Numbered from the stretch's first letter, positions 4,935 to 13,273 are shown. The stretch: DNA of 13,398 nucleotides from Zygnema cylindricum (GCA_037447655.1 JBBHKE010002490.1:1-13398), one strand, 5' to 3'. The notes: a model not told the origin generated them from the letters alone. Numbers and translations are program-made.

Positions 4935-7354
4935 GTAAGTTTCGTCAGTTCTTACTTTTGTCGTTTCTTTAATTCTGTATTTCTGTCTGTCAGGTGAAAT
5001 TGCATTCAATATTTTTATTTTCTTTAAATTTCATAAAAAAACAAAAGGAGGAGGTTTTCAGAAAATCATGGCTTGTCACGCGATCCAATTCGAGGTTTTT
5101 GGAAGGGTAAGGGGTCGCCATACCTGTGATTCTTTTGTTTATTTAGGGTTTTTTTTAGGGTTTATTTTAGGGTTTGTTTAGTTTTTCCGCCATTTTTGTT
5201 TTTTTTTGCGTCTTTTTTCATGGCTTGCCCCTTCGTGGAATTTGTCAAAAGTACCATAGTTCATGGAACAGTGCACAGTACGGACATTGTACGGACACTG
5301 TACGGACATATTCTCAGTCACTGTTTCACGGTTTTTCTCGTATCATGGATTCGTTTTCCTCTTCAATGTAAATATTTTGATTGAGGATGGTAGAAATGGA
5401 AAACCATTTGAATACTGCAGAAAAATGGAAAATAGTATATAATATATATAAGAACTGGCTAGGATAAAGCAGGAAAATGCACAAGTATATAAAAAAATGA
5501 AGGGAAAAGGGTAAAGGAAGTTGAGATGCTGTCACAAACTTCTTTTAAGTTCAACATTGTGTCATGCTTGAAAGAGACATTGACTTCCAAGTTACTTAAT
5601 GCAAAAATATATAGAATATAGAATATAGAATATAGAATGTAGAATATAGAATATAGAATATAGAATGTAGAATATAGAATATAGAATATAGAATACAGAA
5701 TATAGAATATAGAATATAGAATGTAGAATATAGAATATAGAAAACAGAATATAGAATATAGAATATAAAATATACATATGGAATATAGATTTAGAATATG
5801 AATATAGAATCTATGGAGTGACTTATGCGAATCTATACTCGGTATATTTTTGCATAAAGTTACTTGGAAGTCAATGTCTATTTCAAGCATGAGACAATGT
5901 TAAACTTAGAAAAATAAAAAAGTTTAAGCAACAGTGTCTCAATTTCCTTTACTTTTTCTTTAAAGCATGGAAACCTTTCGAAAAGTCCTTTATTTGTAAC
6001 AAAGAACGAAACAAAGAAAAATAACTTAAATTTGTGCAAATTTGCCATTTTCTAGTTTCTTAAATTGGAGACAGTTGAGTTTATTTGTAAACGTTTTTTT
6101 CAGGTTTTTTTTTTTTTTTTTGGTCTTTTCTGGGTTCAAAAAAGATGTCCTCTTTCCCTTCCGATACTAATTCCTTATTGCTGTTTTCCATTTCCTTTTT
6201 TGAAAGCTTTTAGGTTTCTTAACCTAATAATTTTTGCCACCAATTTTTTTTTTTTTTTTTTTTTTTAAATAATCCGGGAGGACCAATCAGGTACAAGGAG
6301 TTTTTTTCCGAAAGTGTACCGCAGAAAAAGCTTCTTCTTTAGGGTTGGTGGGATACTGTAGAAATACCGAAAAAGGTACAGTGGAGGGAGAGATCCAGGG
6401 ACCTCCTCCAGCTGTGAGTGAAATGTAAGACTATTTATCCCCATTTTTTTATTTATTGAAAAACCCTTTTTTTTTTCCCAATTTTGATACATCCGAGAAA
6501 CCTGTTTGTTTTTTGTAAATTACAAAAATATATTGAAAAAAATCGATGAGTTTATATGCATGCATATGATATTCTAACAAAATATTAAAAGCAAAAGAAA
6601 AAAATAGCAAAAGCAAAGAAAGAAAAGTACAAAAGAATACAGAAAAACTTGCGAATTCATGGATCATTTGTTCTTCTTTTTCTTCTTTTCTTTGTTTTCT
6701 AAAAACTAATCAATAAAAGAAGATTCCACTCCCTTTTGGACAGGAATAAAAACTAAAAATAGCTCATTTATAATAAACCGGTACTTTTATCCAAGGTAAG
6801 TAATTTTTACTTAAGAAACTGTGTTTATTCAAGACCTTGTTTTCATTCAAAAAATGAATCGACCGTGTTTTGAACAGAGGTCCTCTCGATTTTTTAACGA
6901 TAATTCTCTGTACTAACTTCCATAAATAGTGTGGACCGTACCGATGTTACCATTATTACCTTGGCTGGCCAATTTTTTGAATGTTCACACATTAATTGGT
7001 GTGGACCATGATGATAAGAAACTCTACTCTACAAGACAGTCAAAAAGATGTCCATGACTAAGACTTTTATGGACATTTTTTGCCCCCCGGTCCTTTTTAT
7101 ATGTACATAGTTTAGTATGTGAGCCATCGTATATTAATATAGTTTCACTTATAAAGCCATACATCCACACTAATTTAATGTGAGCCTTTTATTTGAATAG
7201 TTAGGTATAATCGGTAATGAATTTCTCGTGCAGGAGAAAATGGCTTGCAACCGAGGGATCTCCGGCGTCTATTATTCACAAACTTGAAATAAAAAAAGAA
7301 ATTCTCGATATGGAAAAGCCCTCGTATACAAATTTTAACATAAAACGAGGTTAA
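4923..7354 (+). CDS. ACYP: Acylphosphatase (four exons, complete)
   Basis: Joining 4923-4934, 5062-5106, 6291-6424 and 7234-7354 gives 103 codons plus TAA, the usual acylphosphatase length. Both family signatures are intact: VFGRVQGVFFR, and GYCRNTEKGTVEGEIQG with its G-[FYW]-[AVC]-x-N-x3-G-x-V pattern. Arg26 and Asn44 correspond to the catalytic Arg and Asn, with the usual 18-residue spacing. The C-terminal part carries MRKWLATEGSPASIIHKLEI, equivalent to the M-x-x-WL...GSP block. The enzyme hydrolyses acyl-phosphate bonds in small molecules and is expected to be cytosolic; there is no signal peptide. All introns are GT-AG with matching phases. A simpler start at ATG 5068 gives 97 residues; the upstream start is preferred because GTAAGT and TTTTCAG flank the intervening 127 nt and the frame joins exactly. 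It is head to head with the TDRD3-like gene. Confidence 0.93.
5062..5106 (+). CDS. ACYP: Exon 2 of acylphosphatase
   Basis: Encodes KIMACHAIQFEVFGR and ends GGAAGG|GTAAGG, phase 0. The FEVFGR end is completed by VQGVFFR in the next exon, so the active-site loop is split by an intron exactly before VQG. The internal ATG (5068) is an alternative start. Confidence 0.9.
5142..5172 (+). promoter_or_regulatory. Three TTTAGGG telo-box-like motifs
   Basis: TTTAGGG occurs at 5142, 5154 and 5166, spaced 12 bp apart, each followed by TTT. The reverse complement, AAACCCTAAA, is the plant telo-box often found near the start of housekeeping genes. A regulatory role here is inferred from position only. Confidence 0.45.
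5282..5310. repeat. 11-bp tandem repeat, three units
   Basis: Three consecutive copies of TACGGACAYTG-like sequence in intron 2 of the acylphosphatase gene. Confidence 0.7.
5511..5952. mobile_element. Fold-back (MITE-like) element: ~100 bp inverted arms around a 7-bp array
   Basis: The left arm (5511-5611) and right arm (5843-5952) are imperfect reverse complements. Shared blocks include GTCATGCTTGAAA, GACATTGACTTCCAAGT and TGCAAAAATATA. The enclosed ~230 bp is the AGAATAT array. No transposase and no clear target-site duplication were seen, so MITE is an inference from structure. Confidence 0.65.
5611..5815. repeat. 7-bp (AGAATAT)n minisatellite
   Basis: About 25 units of AGAATAT, with occasional AGAATGT and AGAATAC variants recurring every few units, which suggests a higher-order unit of about four heptamers. 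It sits in the loop of the inverted repeat. Confidence 0.9.
6291..6424 (+). CDS. ACYP: Exon 3 of acylphosphatase (active-site exon)
   Basis: Acceptor CCAATCAG|GTA, then VQGVFFRKCTAEKASSLGLV and GYCRNTEKGTVEGEIQG, ending GPPPAVSE plus AT. The donor is AT|GTAAGA, phase 2. A second consensus donor, GTGAGT, lies 12 nt upstream at 6414, but using it would leave the wrong phase for exon 4. The minus-strand open frame over this stretch is a shadow. Confidence 0.93.
6425..7233 (+). other. Intron 3 of acylphosphatase
   Basis: About 0.8 kb from GTAAGA to TCGTGCAG. It is AT-rich, with a possible inverted-repeat element at 6986-7185. No coding exon is seen in it on either strand. Confidence 0.8.
6986..7185. 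mobile_element. Possible small inverted-repeat element
   Basis: TTCACACATTAATTGGTGTGGA at 6986-7006 is matched inversely by TCCACACTAATTTAATGTGAG near 7163-7184, enclosing ~155 bp. Inside lies a smaller hairpin (AGATGTCCAT ... ATGGACATTTT, about 7047-7080). It looks like a short non-autonomous element, but no target duplication was found. Confidence 0.4.
7234..7354 (+). CDS. ACYP: Exon 4 of acylphosphatase (C-terminal exon)
   Basis: Acceptor CTCGTGCAG|G completes the split Met codon (AT|G). It reads RKWLATEGSPASIIHKLEIK through YTNFNIKRG to TAA at 7352-7354. The GSP turn and the hydrophobic final beta strand fit the family, and the frame joins exon 3 exactly. Confidence 0.93.
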
Positions 7355-7360
7355 TCTTTT

Positions 7361-7425
7361 GTAAGTTTCTTTCTTGGAGTCTTCATAAATACTTGTACTA
7401 TTCATTATTTTGATTCCTATTGCAG
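7361..7425 (+). other. Possible 3' UTR intron of acylphosphatase
   Basis: A consensus donor GTAAGT lies 7 nt after the stop codon, and a good acceptor, TTCCTATTGCAG, lies 65 nt downstream. If used, this removes a short T-rich stretch and joins the stop codon region to the (GA)n tract. Confidence 0.4.
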
Positions 7426-7428
7426 GCA

Positions 7429-7600
7429 TTGAGAGAGAGAGAAGAGAGAGAGAGAGAGTGTGAGAGAGAGAGAGTGAGAGAGCGAGAGAGAGAAGAGAGA
7501 GAGAGAGAGAAGAGTGAGAGAGAGAGAGGAGAGAGTGGTGAGAGGGAGATGAAGAGAGAGAGAGAAGAGAGTGAGAGAGAGATAGGTGAGAGAGAGATGA
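7429..7600. repeat. (GA)n microsatellite, imperfect
   Basis: About 170 bp of GAGAGA with sparse T and C interruptions, downstream of the acylphosphatase stop and possibly in its 3' UTR. The Ser/Leu-rich frames here are repeat shadows. Confidence 0.9.
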
Positions 7601-7952
7601 AGTTCTGAGTCTCCATCTACTTGACAATAATGTAGCACGAATCAAATTGCATTCTTATAGTATTATGGTCAAACCATCGAGGAATTCAAAGGTTCGTGAT
7701 TGTTTTATGAAAAAACGTAAGGTAAAGCTCTATAAAACAATTATATAACAATTTAGAAATTAACAACAAAATATGAGAGCTTTTTTGGTCAAAAAATGTC
7801 TCATCTTTTATTTTCTAAGTTTTTTTATTTTCATGGAATTTTATAAAAATCCACGTTCTAAATGATTGTGAATAGTCGCGTATTTAGTTTTTTATTCTTT
7901 CCATTTTTCCGTATCATGTTTTTAACTATATATGATGTGTTAAATTGTAACG

Positions 7953-8084
7953 TAATTAATTAAAATTATAATATATTCCACATTTTGTGATAAAATAATT
8001 AATTAAAATTATTATATATTTTATATTGTGTGATAAAATAATTAAAATTAAAATTATAATATATTCTATGTTATGTGATAAAAA
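7953..8084. repeat. Three tandem copies of a ~43-bp AT-rich unit
   Basis: Units begin at about 7953, 7996 and 8039. Each runs TAATTAATTAAAATTAT...ATATT...TGTGATAAAA, with a few substitutions between copies. Confidence 0.75.
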
Positions 8085-9712
8085 AGATCAATTATTTTGA
8101 CTCAATTTAATTTTTATATAAAATACCTCATCACGATTTTGGGGAAATATCGACATCATATCTACTTAAAAAAAATAAAAAAAAATGGCCTTTTTCAATG
8201 CTCCTTGAGTTTTATTAGTTTTTGATGAAAGCTTGATTTTTCAAAACTAGGATAAACATATAAAAATTATAAAAATAGAACGAATAAAGAATAAATAGAG
8301 AATGTGAATAAAATAAAGATAGAATAAAAATAGAAAGTGGTTATTTCACAAAAAAAAAAAAAAAAAAAAAATTGGGAAATTGGGATGGTATCAAAGGAAT
8401 AAAGTGAAAAAATGGAGATGCAAACCTCATAGAAAAAAAAACAAAAAAAGGAAAAAAAAAGGAGAGAAGTAGAAGAAAAGGGAAAAGAAAAATAAAACGA
8501 CTTGAAAAGGTTGCATACGGAGAGATAGGAAAATTGACAAAACAGATTGAAAGGACAAACACATAAAAAAAAAACACACTCGTAACAAAAATTACCAAAA
8601 AACCATTAAAAGTATGAGAACCACCCATTGATTATTATTATTATTGTTTTTATTAAATTACCATTATTATACGAGTCCGTAGAAATGCTCATAAAAGAAA
8701 AAAGAAAAAAAAACTAAACTATTATTATGTTAACTACTGTACTTATGGTCAATAATATAATAAAACTATGTTCTCTATTGTTGGTTTTTTGAGCTTTTAA
8801 TAAATATAATAATTTACAACAATTGAAAAATTTATAGCTTACAATAATTTAATAATTTACAATATTTTATCGTCTATAAAATACTTATTTTGGTTTTTTT
8901 TTTAACAAACTACCACAAATGTTATTTTTTTTTCAATTGTTGTGGGTGACTTTCACAAATTAAAATATTTTTACGGAAATCGATTATTAAAATCAACAAT
9001 AATAATATTATGGCTTTTAAGTTCATAATACACATAAAGAGGAAAAAAAAAAAAAGAAAAAAAAAATACACCAATAAAATTCACATCATTTTCAAAAACC
9101 TGATTTTTCCATTTTTTTTTTTTTGACACACTTTCCAAGATGAGCTTTGCCCCCCATTTTACTCTAATTAAGGTTCTTGATTTTTTTAATTTCTATCTTT
9201 CACATCAAAAAGAATCAAAAATTGACTTACAAAAAAACATGTTATTAAGAAACATAAACCCATTCCTTATCAGAAAAAACTCATATTGAAAAACTAAAGC
9301 CTGAACCCAGTAGTTTCTCTGGAAGACAATTTTGAGACATCAATACGATGTCACTTTTCATCAAATACCACATTAGTAACCACTTTTCTTTTTTATTAGT
9401 AACCATTTTTTTTTTTTTATTACACCCACCAAAAATCGAAGGGCCGCAAGACGTTACCCAAAGTGGGCTTCAAAATATGACGTTCAAATATGAAGTACAT
9501 ATATGAGTCAAATATGAAGCACAAATATGAAGCGCGGTGTAAATTCAACCTTGTGTTTTCAAAAATAGAGCTCATTTGTCCTTTTCCCTTTATCTGAATG
9601 CAAACAAAAATCGTGGATGGTATCCTTTGCCTCTTTTGCTTTGTATTTGACTTTTAAGTGACAAGTACTACAATACAATCAAGTACAATTTAATAGTGAC
9701 CGATCACTAATA
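8085..9712. other. Gene-free AT-rich spacer
   Basis: Part of the interval between the convergent acylphosphatase and WD40 genes. It contains poly-A runs (8349-8370, 9040-9070), ATT-rich stretches and a degenerate ~15-bp CAAATATGAAGYACA repeat (9476-9535). No exon with a recognisable product was found on either strand. Confidence 0.6.
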
Positions 9713-10085
9713 TAGTGTTGTGTATCGGGAATTTTCTTTATTGCGATAAATTTGATATTCGATATATCGAGCATCAAATGGTTAGAATATATAGAAAAAT
9801 ATATAAAATATTGAAGGCACCATATACCGCTCTAGGACAAACAAAAATTATTATAATATATTTGGTGGGCGGTGGGTATGTGATGGTGTATACAGCTACA
9901 ATACGCAAATGAAGTACAGAAAATAGTAGGGAGAACAAAAAAAGGACGGTAGGGTTGGTTTAGAAAAAAATAATTCGACTGACAAAAATACACAGGTATC
10001 ACGGTAGTTATAAACCCGGTAACTTATCTCGATACATCTTAATTTTATCGCAATGCTAGCCTTTTCGATATGACGAATTGACACA
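9713..10085. mobile_element. Degraded non-autonomous element, hAT-like end (copy 1)
   Basis: Begins TAGTGTTGTGTATCGG and shares its first ~125 bp with 13274-13398, including TTGCGATAA, GATATATCG and CTCTAGGACAAACAAA-like blocks. A weak inverted match (TTATCGCAATG...CGATATGAC, about 10045-10080) may be the other end. TAGTGTTG/CAGTGTTG-type ends are typical of hAT elements; no transposase is present. Confidence 0.45.
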
Positions 10086-10174
10086 TCGATTATCGGAAGG
10101 TAAAAAAAGGTACACATCGAAAATCGGGAAGAGGCTTTCAATATGCAACACCTACATTAATGCCACCTGTCTAT

Positions 10175-10540
10175 CTTTGTTATGGAGAAACAAAACCGTT
10201 ATCAAGAAACAAAATTATTCAGAGGAACAAAACCCTTGTGGAGAAAAAAATCCATTCGAGTACCAAAACCATTTCTTGGGTAACGAGTGCCTTATCGAGA
10301 AACGAATACGTTATCGAAAAACAAAACTGTTGTTGAAAAACAAAACCGTTTTCGATAAATTATGGAGAAATGAAACCATTATCCAGAAAGAAATAACCAT
10401 TATTCAAAAAACAAACCCGTTCTTGGGATACGAAACAAAACATTGAGAAGAAAAACCTTTTTTAAGTAACAAACCCATTATTAAGTGACAAAACCGTTAT
10501 TGAGAAATGGAACCATTATTGAGAAACAAAACCACCTTTT
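10175..10540. repeat. Degenerate ~18-19 bp minisatellite
   Basis: Diverged units of GAGAAACAAAACCATTATT type (variants GAAAAACAAAACCGTT, AAGTGACAAAACCGTTAT). The right edge overlaps the last codons and stop of the WD40 gene, whose final GGFVSQ-stop is encoded by the reverse complement of a repeat unit. Confidence 0.8.
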
Positions 10541-10674
10541 TCTCCAGAAGAGGACAATTTTGCAAGATCCGGGATCCAAAACGCTAATAAGACTGAAGCG
10601 CTGGCGAACATAAGACGACGTGGCGCCCATTTGGCGACAGCTGGCACTCCCGCATGGCTCATCCACATCGCTAC
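10516..10674 (-). CDS. WDR82: Last exon of the WD40 gene
   Basis: Acceptor TTGGTCAG|GTA, 52 codons from VAMWMSHAGVPAVAKWAPRR through FWIPDLAKLSSSGEKGG to FVSQ-stop. Base composition is far richer in G and C than its surroundings, which makes the exon stand out. The frame that gives a longer open reading here (10481-10708) is a shadow; the real frame is the one with WAPRRLMFASAS. Confidence 0.92.
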   Translation of the reverse strand, partial: VAMWMSHAGVPAVAKWAPRRLMFASASVLLAFWIPDLAKLSSSGEKGGFVSQ

Positions 10675-11742
10675 CTGACCAAAAAAAAAAAAAAAAAAAA
10701 CACAACAATTAAAAAAAAGAAAAAAAAAAAAAAAAAAAAAAACACTACCATTACAATTATGAAAAATTAAAACAAAAAAAAGACACTACTATTACAATTC
10801 TGCAAACATGAGAAAGATATGTAACGAAAACTGTACGTGAAAATGTACCAGAAACTGTACCAGAAGTGTATCAGAAACTGTACCAGAAACTGTACCGGAA
10901 CTGTACCAGAAACTGTACCAGAAACTGTGGCAGAAAAACTGTTACAAACTTGTACAACTGACCAGAAAATAAGAAAACAGTACCATTAACAATTTTATAC
11001 AATAAAAAAAGTTATGTACCGGAAACTGTGTTGGGAACTGTTACAAATTTGTAAAATAAAAGAGAACATGTAAAAGAAACTGTCACACTTTTGTCTAAAA
11101 AATCATGAACCAGAAAGATTTTATACCGTACCACAAATATTTTTTAACGAAACCGACATTTTTTTGAAAAGACCTGCACTGTAAAAATTAAAAAACTGCA
11201 ATAATGTGTACAAGTAAAAACCTTTAATGAACCAAAAACTGTACTAAAAACTATTAAAATGGGAAACTCGTATCATTCGATCATAAAGATTATAACTCCA
11301 ATACTAAAAATATTTGCAATATAAAAGTTCGTCTAGAAAAATTTGCACCATAAAAAATAGAACGGTAAAACTTGAATAGTAAGAATTCATAGAATGGCAG
11401 AAAAGCAAAAAAAAAAAAGGCAAAAATATGATAGGTATTAATTGTTGTTAATGTGACAAAAAAAAAAATCAGGCAAAATTAAAACCCGTTTTTCTCATGA
11501 AATTTTATTCTGATCTCTTCTTACAAGATAAATTATTTACCGATCATTAGCCTCCAAGGAAAAAAAAAACAAAAAGCCGAGAACCGGCAACAATAATAAA
11601 CGACTTTTGACAGACCCGAGATACCTTTAGTACTAATAACAATGAACGACATTCTAAAAAACCCCAATATATATATTGGGGTTTTTAGCATGTCGTTCAT
11701 TGTTATTAGTACTAAAGGTATCTCAGTCTGTCAAAAGTCTTT

Positions 11743-11808
<66 letters not shown>

Positions 11809-13081
11809 TAACCCTCTTATTTACCACTGAATCCACACTAAAAAGAGAATTAGAATACCCGGAATTTGGGAATTTGGGGATTTGGGAAAGTGGGATAGGT
11901 TTTGAGAAAAAACAAAAAACGACAAAAACTTTTTAAAGCAAGATTTTTTTTTTCAACATTAAATTTGAACTTAAATTTGATACACAGGACGTCTATTCTA
12001 TTGAAAATGATAATTTTTTAATAGAATTGGACGGTTGAAATCTTCTCTTCTTCGATCAAAAAGAGGGGGAAAAATCAAATGGGGAGGTCAGATAAGCATT
12101 CTTATTTAATCAAACCACTCTCCTTTTCAATCCTTTTCCCCCCACTCACCCCCCAACTCACCCTTACAATTTCCCTCTCTCTCCCTCCCTTGGTCCTTCT
12201 CTGGCTCGCAATGTTCCACAATCGTAGAAATCGCATAAAAAAACTCTTCCTCCCCTCTCTCTCTCCCTCTCCATCTTTCTCTTTTTCACTCTCTCTCCGT
12301 CTCTCTCCCCCACTACTCCACCCATCGTTATTAAATTCAATAGCACAAATTCGGTCGGGAATTTTTCTGGTGAAAATCATAAATAAAATAATCATAATCT
12401 CTCCCCCTCTCCCCTCTCCCCCGTTCCCTCCCCATCCTCTCTCCCCCTCCCTCTCTACAATATGCACAAAAAAAGTGGAGGAGAAAGGCAGAGGGAAAAA
12501 AAACCCACCTGTTGTCTCCCTCCTCCCCTCTCTCCCTCTCTTTCCCTCTCTACAATATACACAAAAAAGGTGAGGAAAAAGACAAAGGAGAGGGAAGAAA
12601 AACCCACCTGTTGTCCACTCTCCGTACTCCATGCGCCCAAACTTCCGTCTCCCGACCCTTTTCCAAAGAAAAAGACAGTACGCACAATATTTTATTTTAA
12701 AATACTACACAAAACGATAAATAACCGATATCATAGTTTTATGATTCAGTTCACCACTGTTACAACGGAGGAGGGAGGGAGGGAATCTAGAAAATCAAAA
12801 AAATAAAATACAGTATAAAATTTCACAACATTATATAATTTATTACACAAAAAGACAAATATTCAATATCATAGATTAGATTCACTTCAATGTTGTTACG
12901 ACAAAGAGGGGAAGGAAGGGAGGGAGGGAAGGATGGAGAGAGGGAGAGGATGGGTGGGCGGGTGGGAGGGAGGGAGAGAGAGGGAGGGAGGGAGACCTGA
13001 TATGACATATTTTCCATCGGGACTGAAGGAAGCTTCCAGGGAAGCTCCATCCGCATCCGGAAGGAGAGTGAAGGAATGTAA
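10516..13081 (-). CDS. WDR82: Swd2/WDR82-like WD40 protein, C-terminal part (three exons)
   Basis: Exons 12997-13081, 12608-12657 and 10516-10674 join in phase (1 then 0) to give the last 97 residues. Seen: LEASFSPDGKYVIS, GSGDGSLGAW, then VAMWMSHAGVPAVAKWAPRR, LMFASASVLLAFWIP and a TAA at 10516-10518. SPDGKY-(hydrophobic)-SG-SGDG is a WD40 blade. The closing block (WAPRR-x-MF-x-x-AS-x-x-L-x-FWIP) is the C-terminus of Swd2/WDR82 (plant S2La/S2Lb type). Family role: WDR82/Swd2 is the subunit of COMPASS-type H3K4 methyltransferases that links them to RNA polymerase II, and it also works in termination complexes; nuclear. The N-terminal blades are beyond the right edge. The long last intron and the duplicated donor are the unusual points. 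The gene lies convergent to the acylphosphatase gene. Confidence 0.9.
10832..10940. repeat. 12-bp (GAAACTGTACCA)n minisatellite
   Basis: About eight to nine units of GAAACTGTACCA with small deletions. Scattered single units recur at about 11017-11030 and 11225-11250, which suggests a once larger array. Confidence 0.85.
11592..11751. mobile_element. Near-perfect 160-bp fold-back (hairpin) element
   Basis: Left arm 11592-11671 and right arm 11672-11751 are reverse complements with only a few mismatches or one-base gaps. Paired blocks include ACTTTTGACAGAC, GATACCTTTAGTACTAATAA, CAATGAACGACAT and CCCCAATATA. There is essentially no loop. It is directly followed by (TA)n, so insertion into TA by a Tc1/mariner-type MITE is a reasonable inference. 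Confidence 0.8.
11746..11806. repeat. (TA)~30 microsatellite
   Basis: About 60 bp of uninterrupted alternating TA, abutting the fold-back element. Confidence 0.95.
12451..12516 (-). repeat. Tandem duplicate of the exon-end/donor segment (distal copy)
   Basis: Matches 12546-12615. Both run CTCTCTACAATAT, CACAAAAAA, GAGGGAA and AAACCCACCTGTTGTC on the plus strand. On the gene strand each contains ACAACAG|GTGGGT, so the splice donor itself is duplicated, 99 nt apart. Confidence 0.85.
12546..12615 (-). repeat. Tandem duplicate of the exon-end/donor segment (proximal copy)
   Basis: The copy that includes the end of exon 12608-12657 and its donor. It differs from the distal copy by a few substitutions and short A-run differences. 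Confidence 0.85.
12608..12657 (-). CDS. WDR82: WD40 exon: SGDGSLGAW segment
   Basis: A 50-nt exon: acceptor GGAAAAG|GG completes the split Gly codon, then SGDGSLGAWSTESGQQ, donor CAG|GTGGGT. It is phase 0 at the end and joins VAMW of the last exon directly. Family members usually have His in SGDG-x-L-H-A-W; here it is Gly. A second copy of this donor lies at 12509. Confidence 0.88.
12770..12996. repeat. GGGAGG-rich purine tracts in the WD40 intron
   Basis: Short GGAGGGAGG runs at 12770-12785 and a longer GGGAGG/GAGA tract at 12905-12994 that reaches the donor of exon 12997-13081. As in the TDRD3-like gene, the purine tract touches the exon edge. Confidence 0.8.
12997..13081 (-). CDS. WDR82: WD40 exon: LEASFSPDGKYVIS blade
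   Basis: Acceptor CTTTTTCAG, then 28 codons from LHSFTLLPDADG to SFSPDGKYVIS plus one base, donor G|GTCTCC. It enters in phase 0 and leaves in phase 1. It is preceded by an intron that runs past the window edge and followed by an intron of about 340 bp rich in GGGAGG. Confidence 0.9.
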
Positions 13082-13273
13082 CTGAAAAAGGGAAAGAAAA
13101 GATAAAAAACAAGGGGAAAAAAAAATGGTTTTGAAAATGATTTTTCCGAGTTTTTCTGCCGTTATTTATCTTTTCCAGGCTTTTAAGCCATTCTTTCATT
13201 TTTTGCCAGGTCTTTTCTTTTGTTTTTCTTAGAGTTTTTTAGCCAAAAAAATGAGATTTGTAAGCAAAAAATG

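Larger units (their letters stand above)
5107..6290 (+). other. Intron 2 of acylphosphatase
   Basis: About 1.18 kb, GT-AG. It holds three TTTAGGG motifs near its 5' end, a short 11-bp TACGGACAYTG triplet (5282-5310), a long inverted repeat enclosing a 7-bp array (5511-5952), and poly-T tracts, one of which (about 6246-6266) precedes the acceptor. Confidence 0.8.
10675..12607 (-). other. Last intron of the WD40 gene (~1.93 kb)
   Basis: Contains poly-A tracts (10681-10740), a 12-bp minisatellite, a near-perfect fold-back element with a (TA)n tract, CT/GA-rich stretches and a tandem duplication of its own 5' end. Apparent open frames at 12102-12632 are not needed for the protein. Confidence 0.8.

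Noticed and set aside
5611-5815. Regular heptamer array considered as a CRISPR-like or telomeric array
   Set aside because: Units are 7 bp with no spacers, and AGAATAT is not a known telomere repeat; it is a simple minisatellite.
6265-6492. Minus-strand open frame (YLFRYFYSIPPTLKKK...) that looked like a C-terminal exon
   Set aside because: It is the antisense shadow of acylphosphatase exon 3, which has both family signatures on the plus strand.
7398-7645. Ser/Leu-rich minus-strand frames
   Set aside because: Pure (GA)n shadows with no other coding signal.
8341-8628. 95-codon minus-strand Phe-rich frame
   Set aside because: Poly-A and A-rich DNA on the opposite strand explains the Phe runs; no family resemblance and no splice context.
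9715-9912. 65-codon plus-strand frame starting MLCIGNFLYC
   Set aside because: It overlaps the TAGTGTTG element, whose second copy at 13274 is not open in the same frame; no known domain.
10481-10708. Minus-strand frame beginning MLCFFFFFFWSGSDVDEPCG
   Set aside because: Wrong frame over the last WD40 exon and its polypyrimidine tract; the shifted frame gives the conserved protein.
12102-12366. Possible WD40 exons reading KIPDRICAIEFNND and FFYAISTIV, first taken as the C-terminal blade
   Set aside because: Phases did not join the preceding exon, and the true C-terminal exon (WAPRRLMFASAS...FWIP) was found at 10516-10674 in perfect phase.
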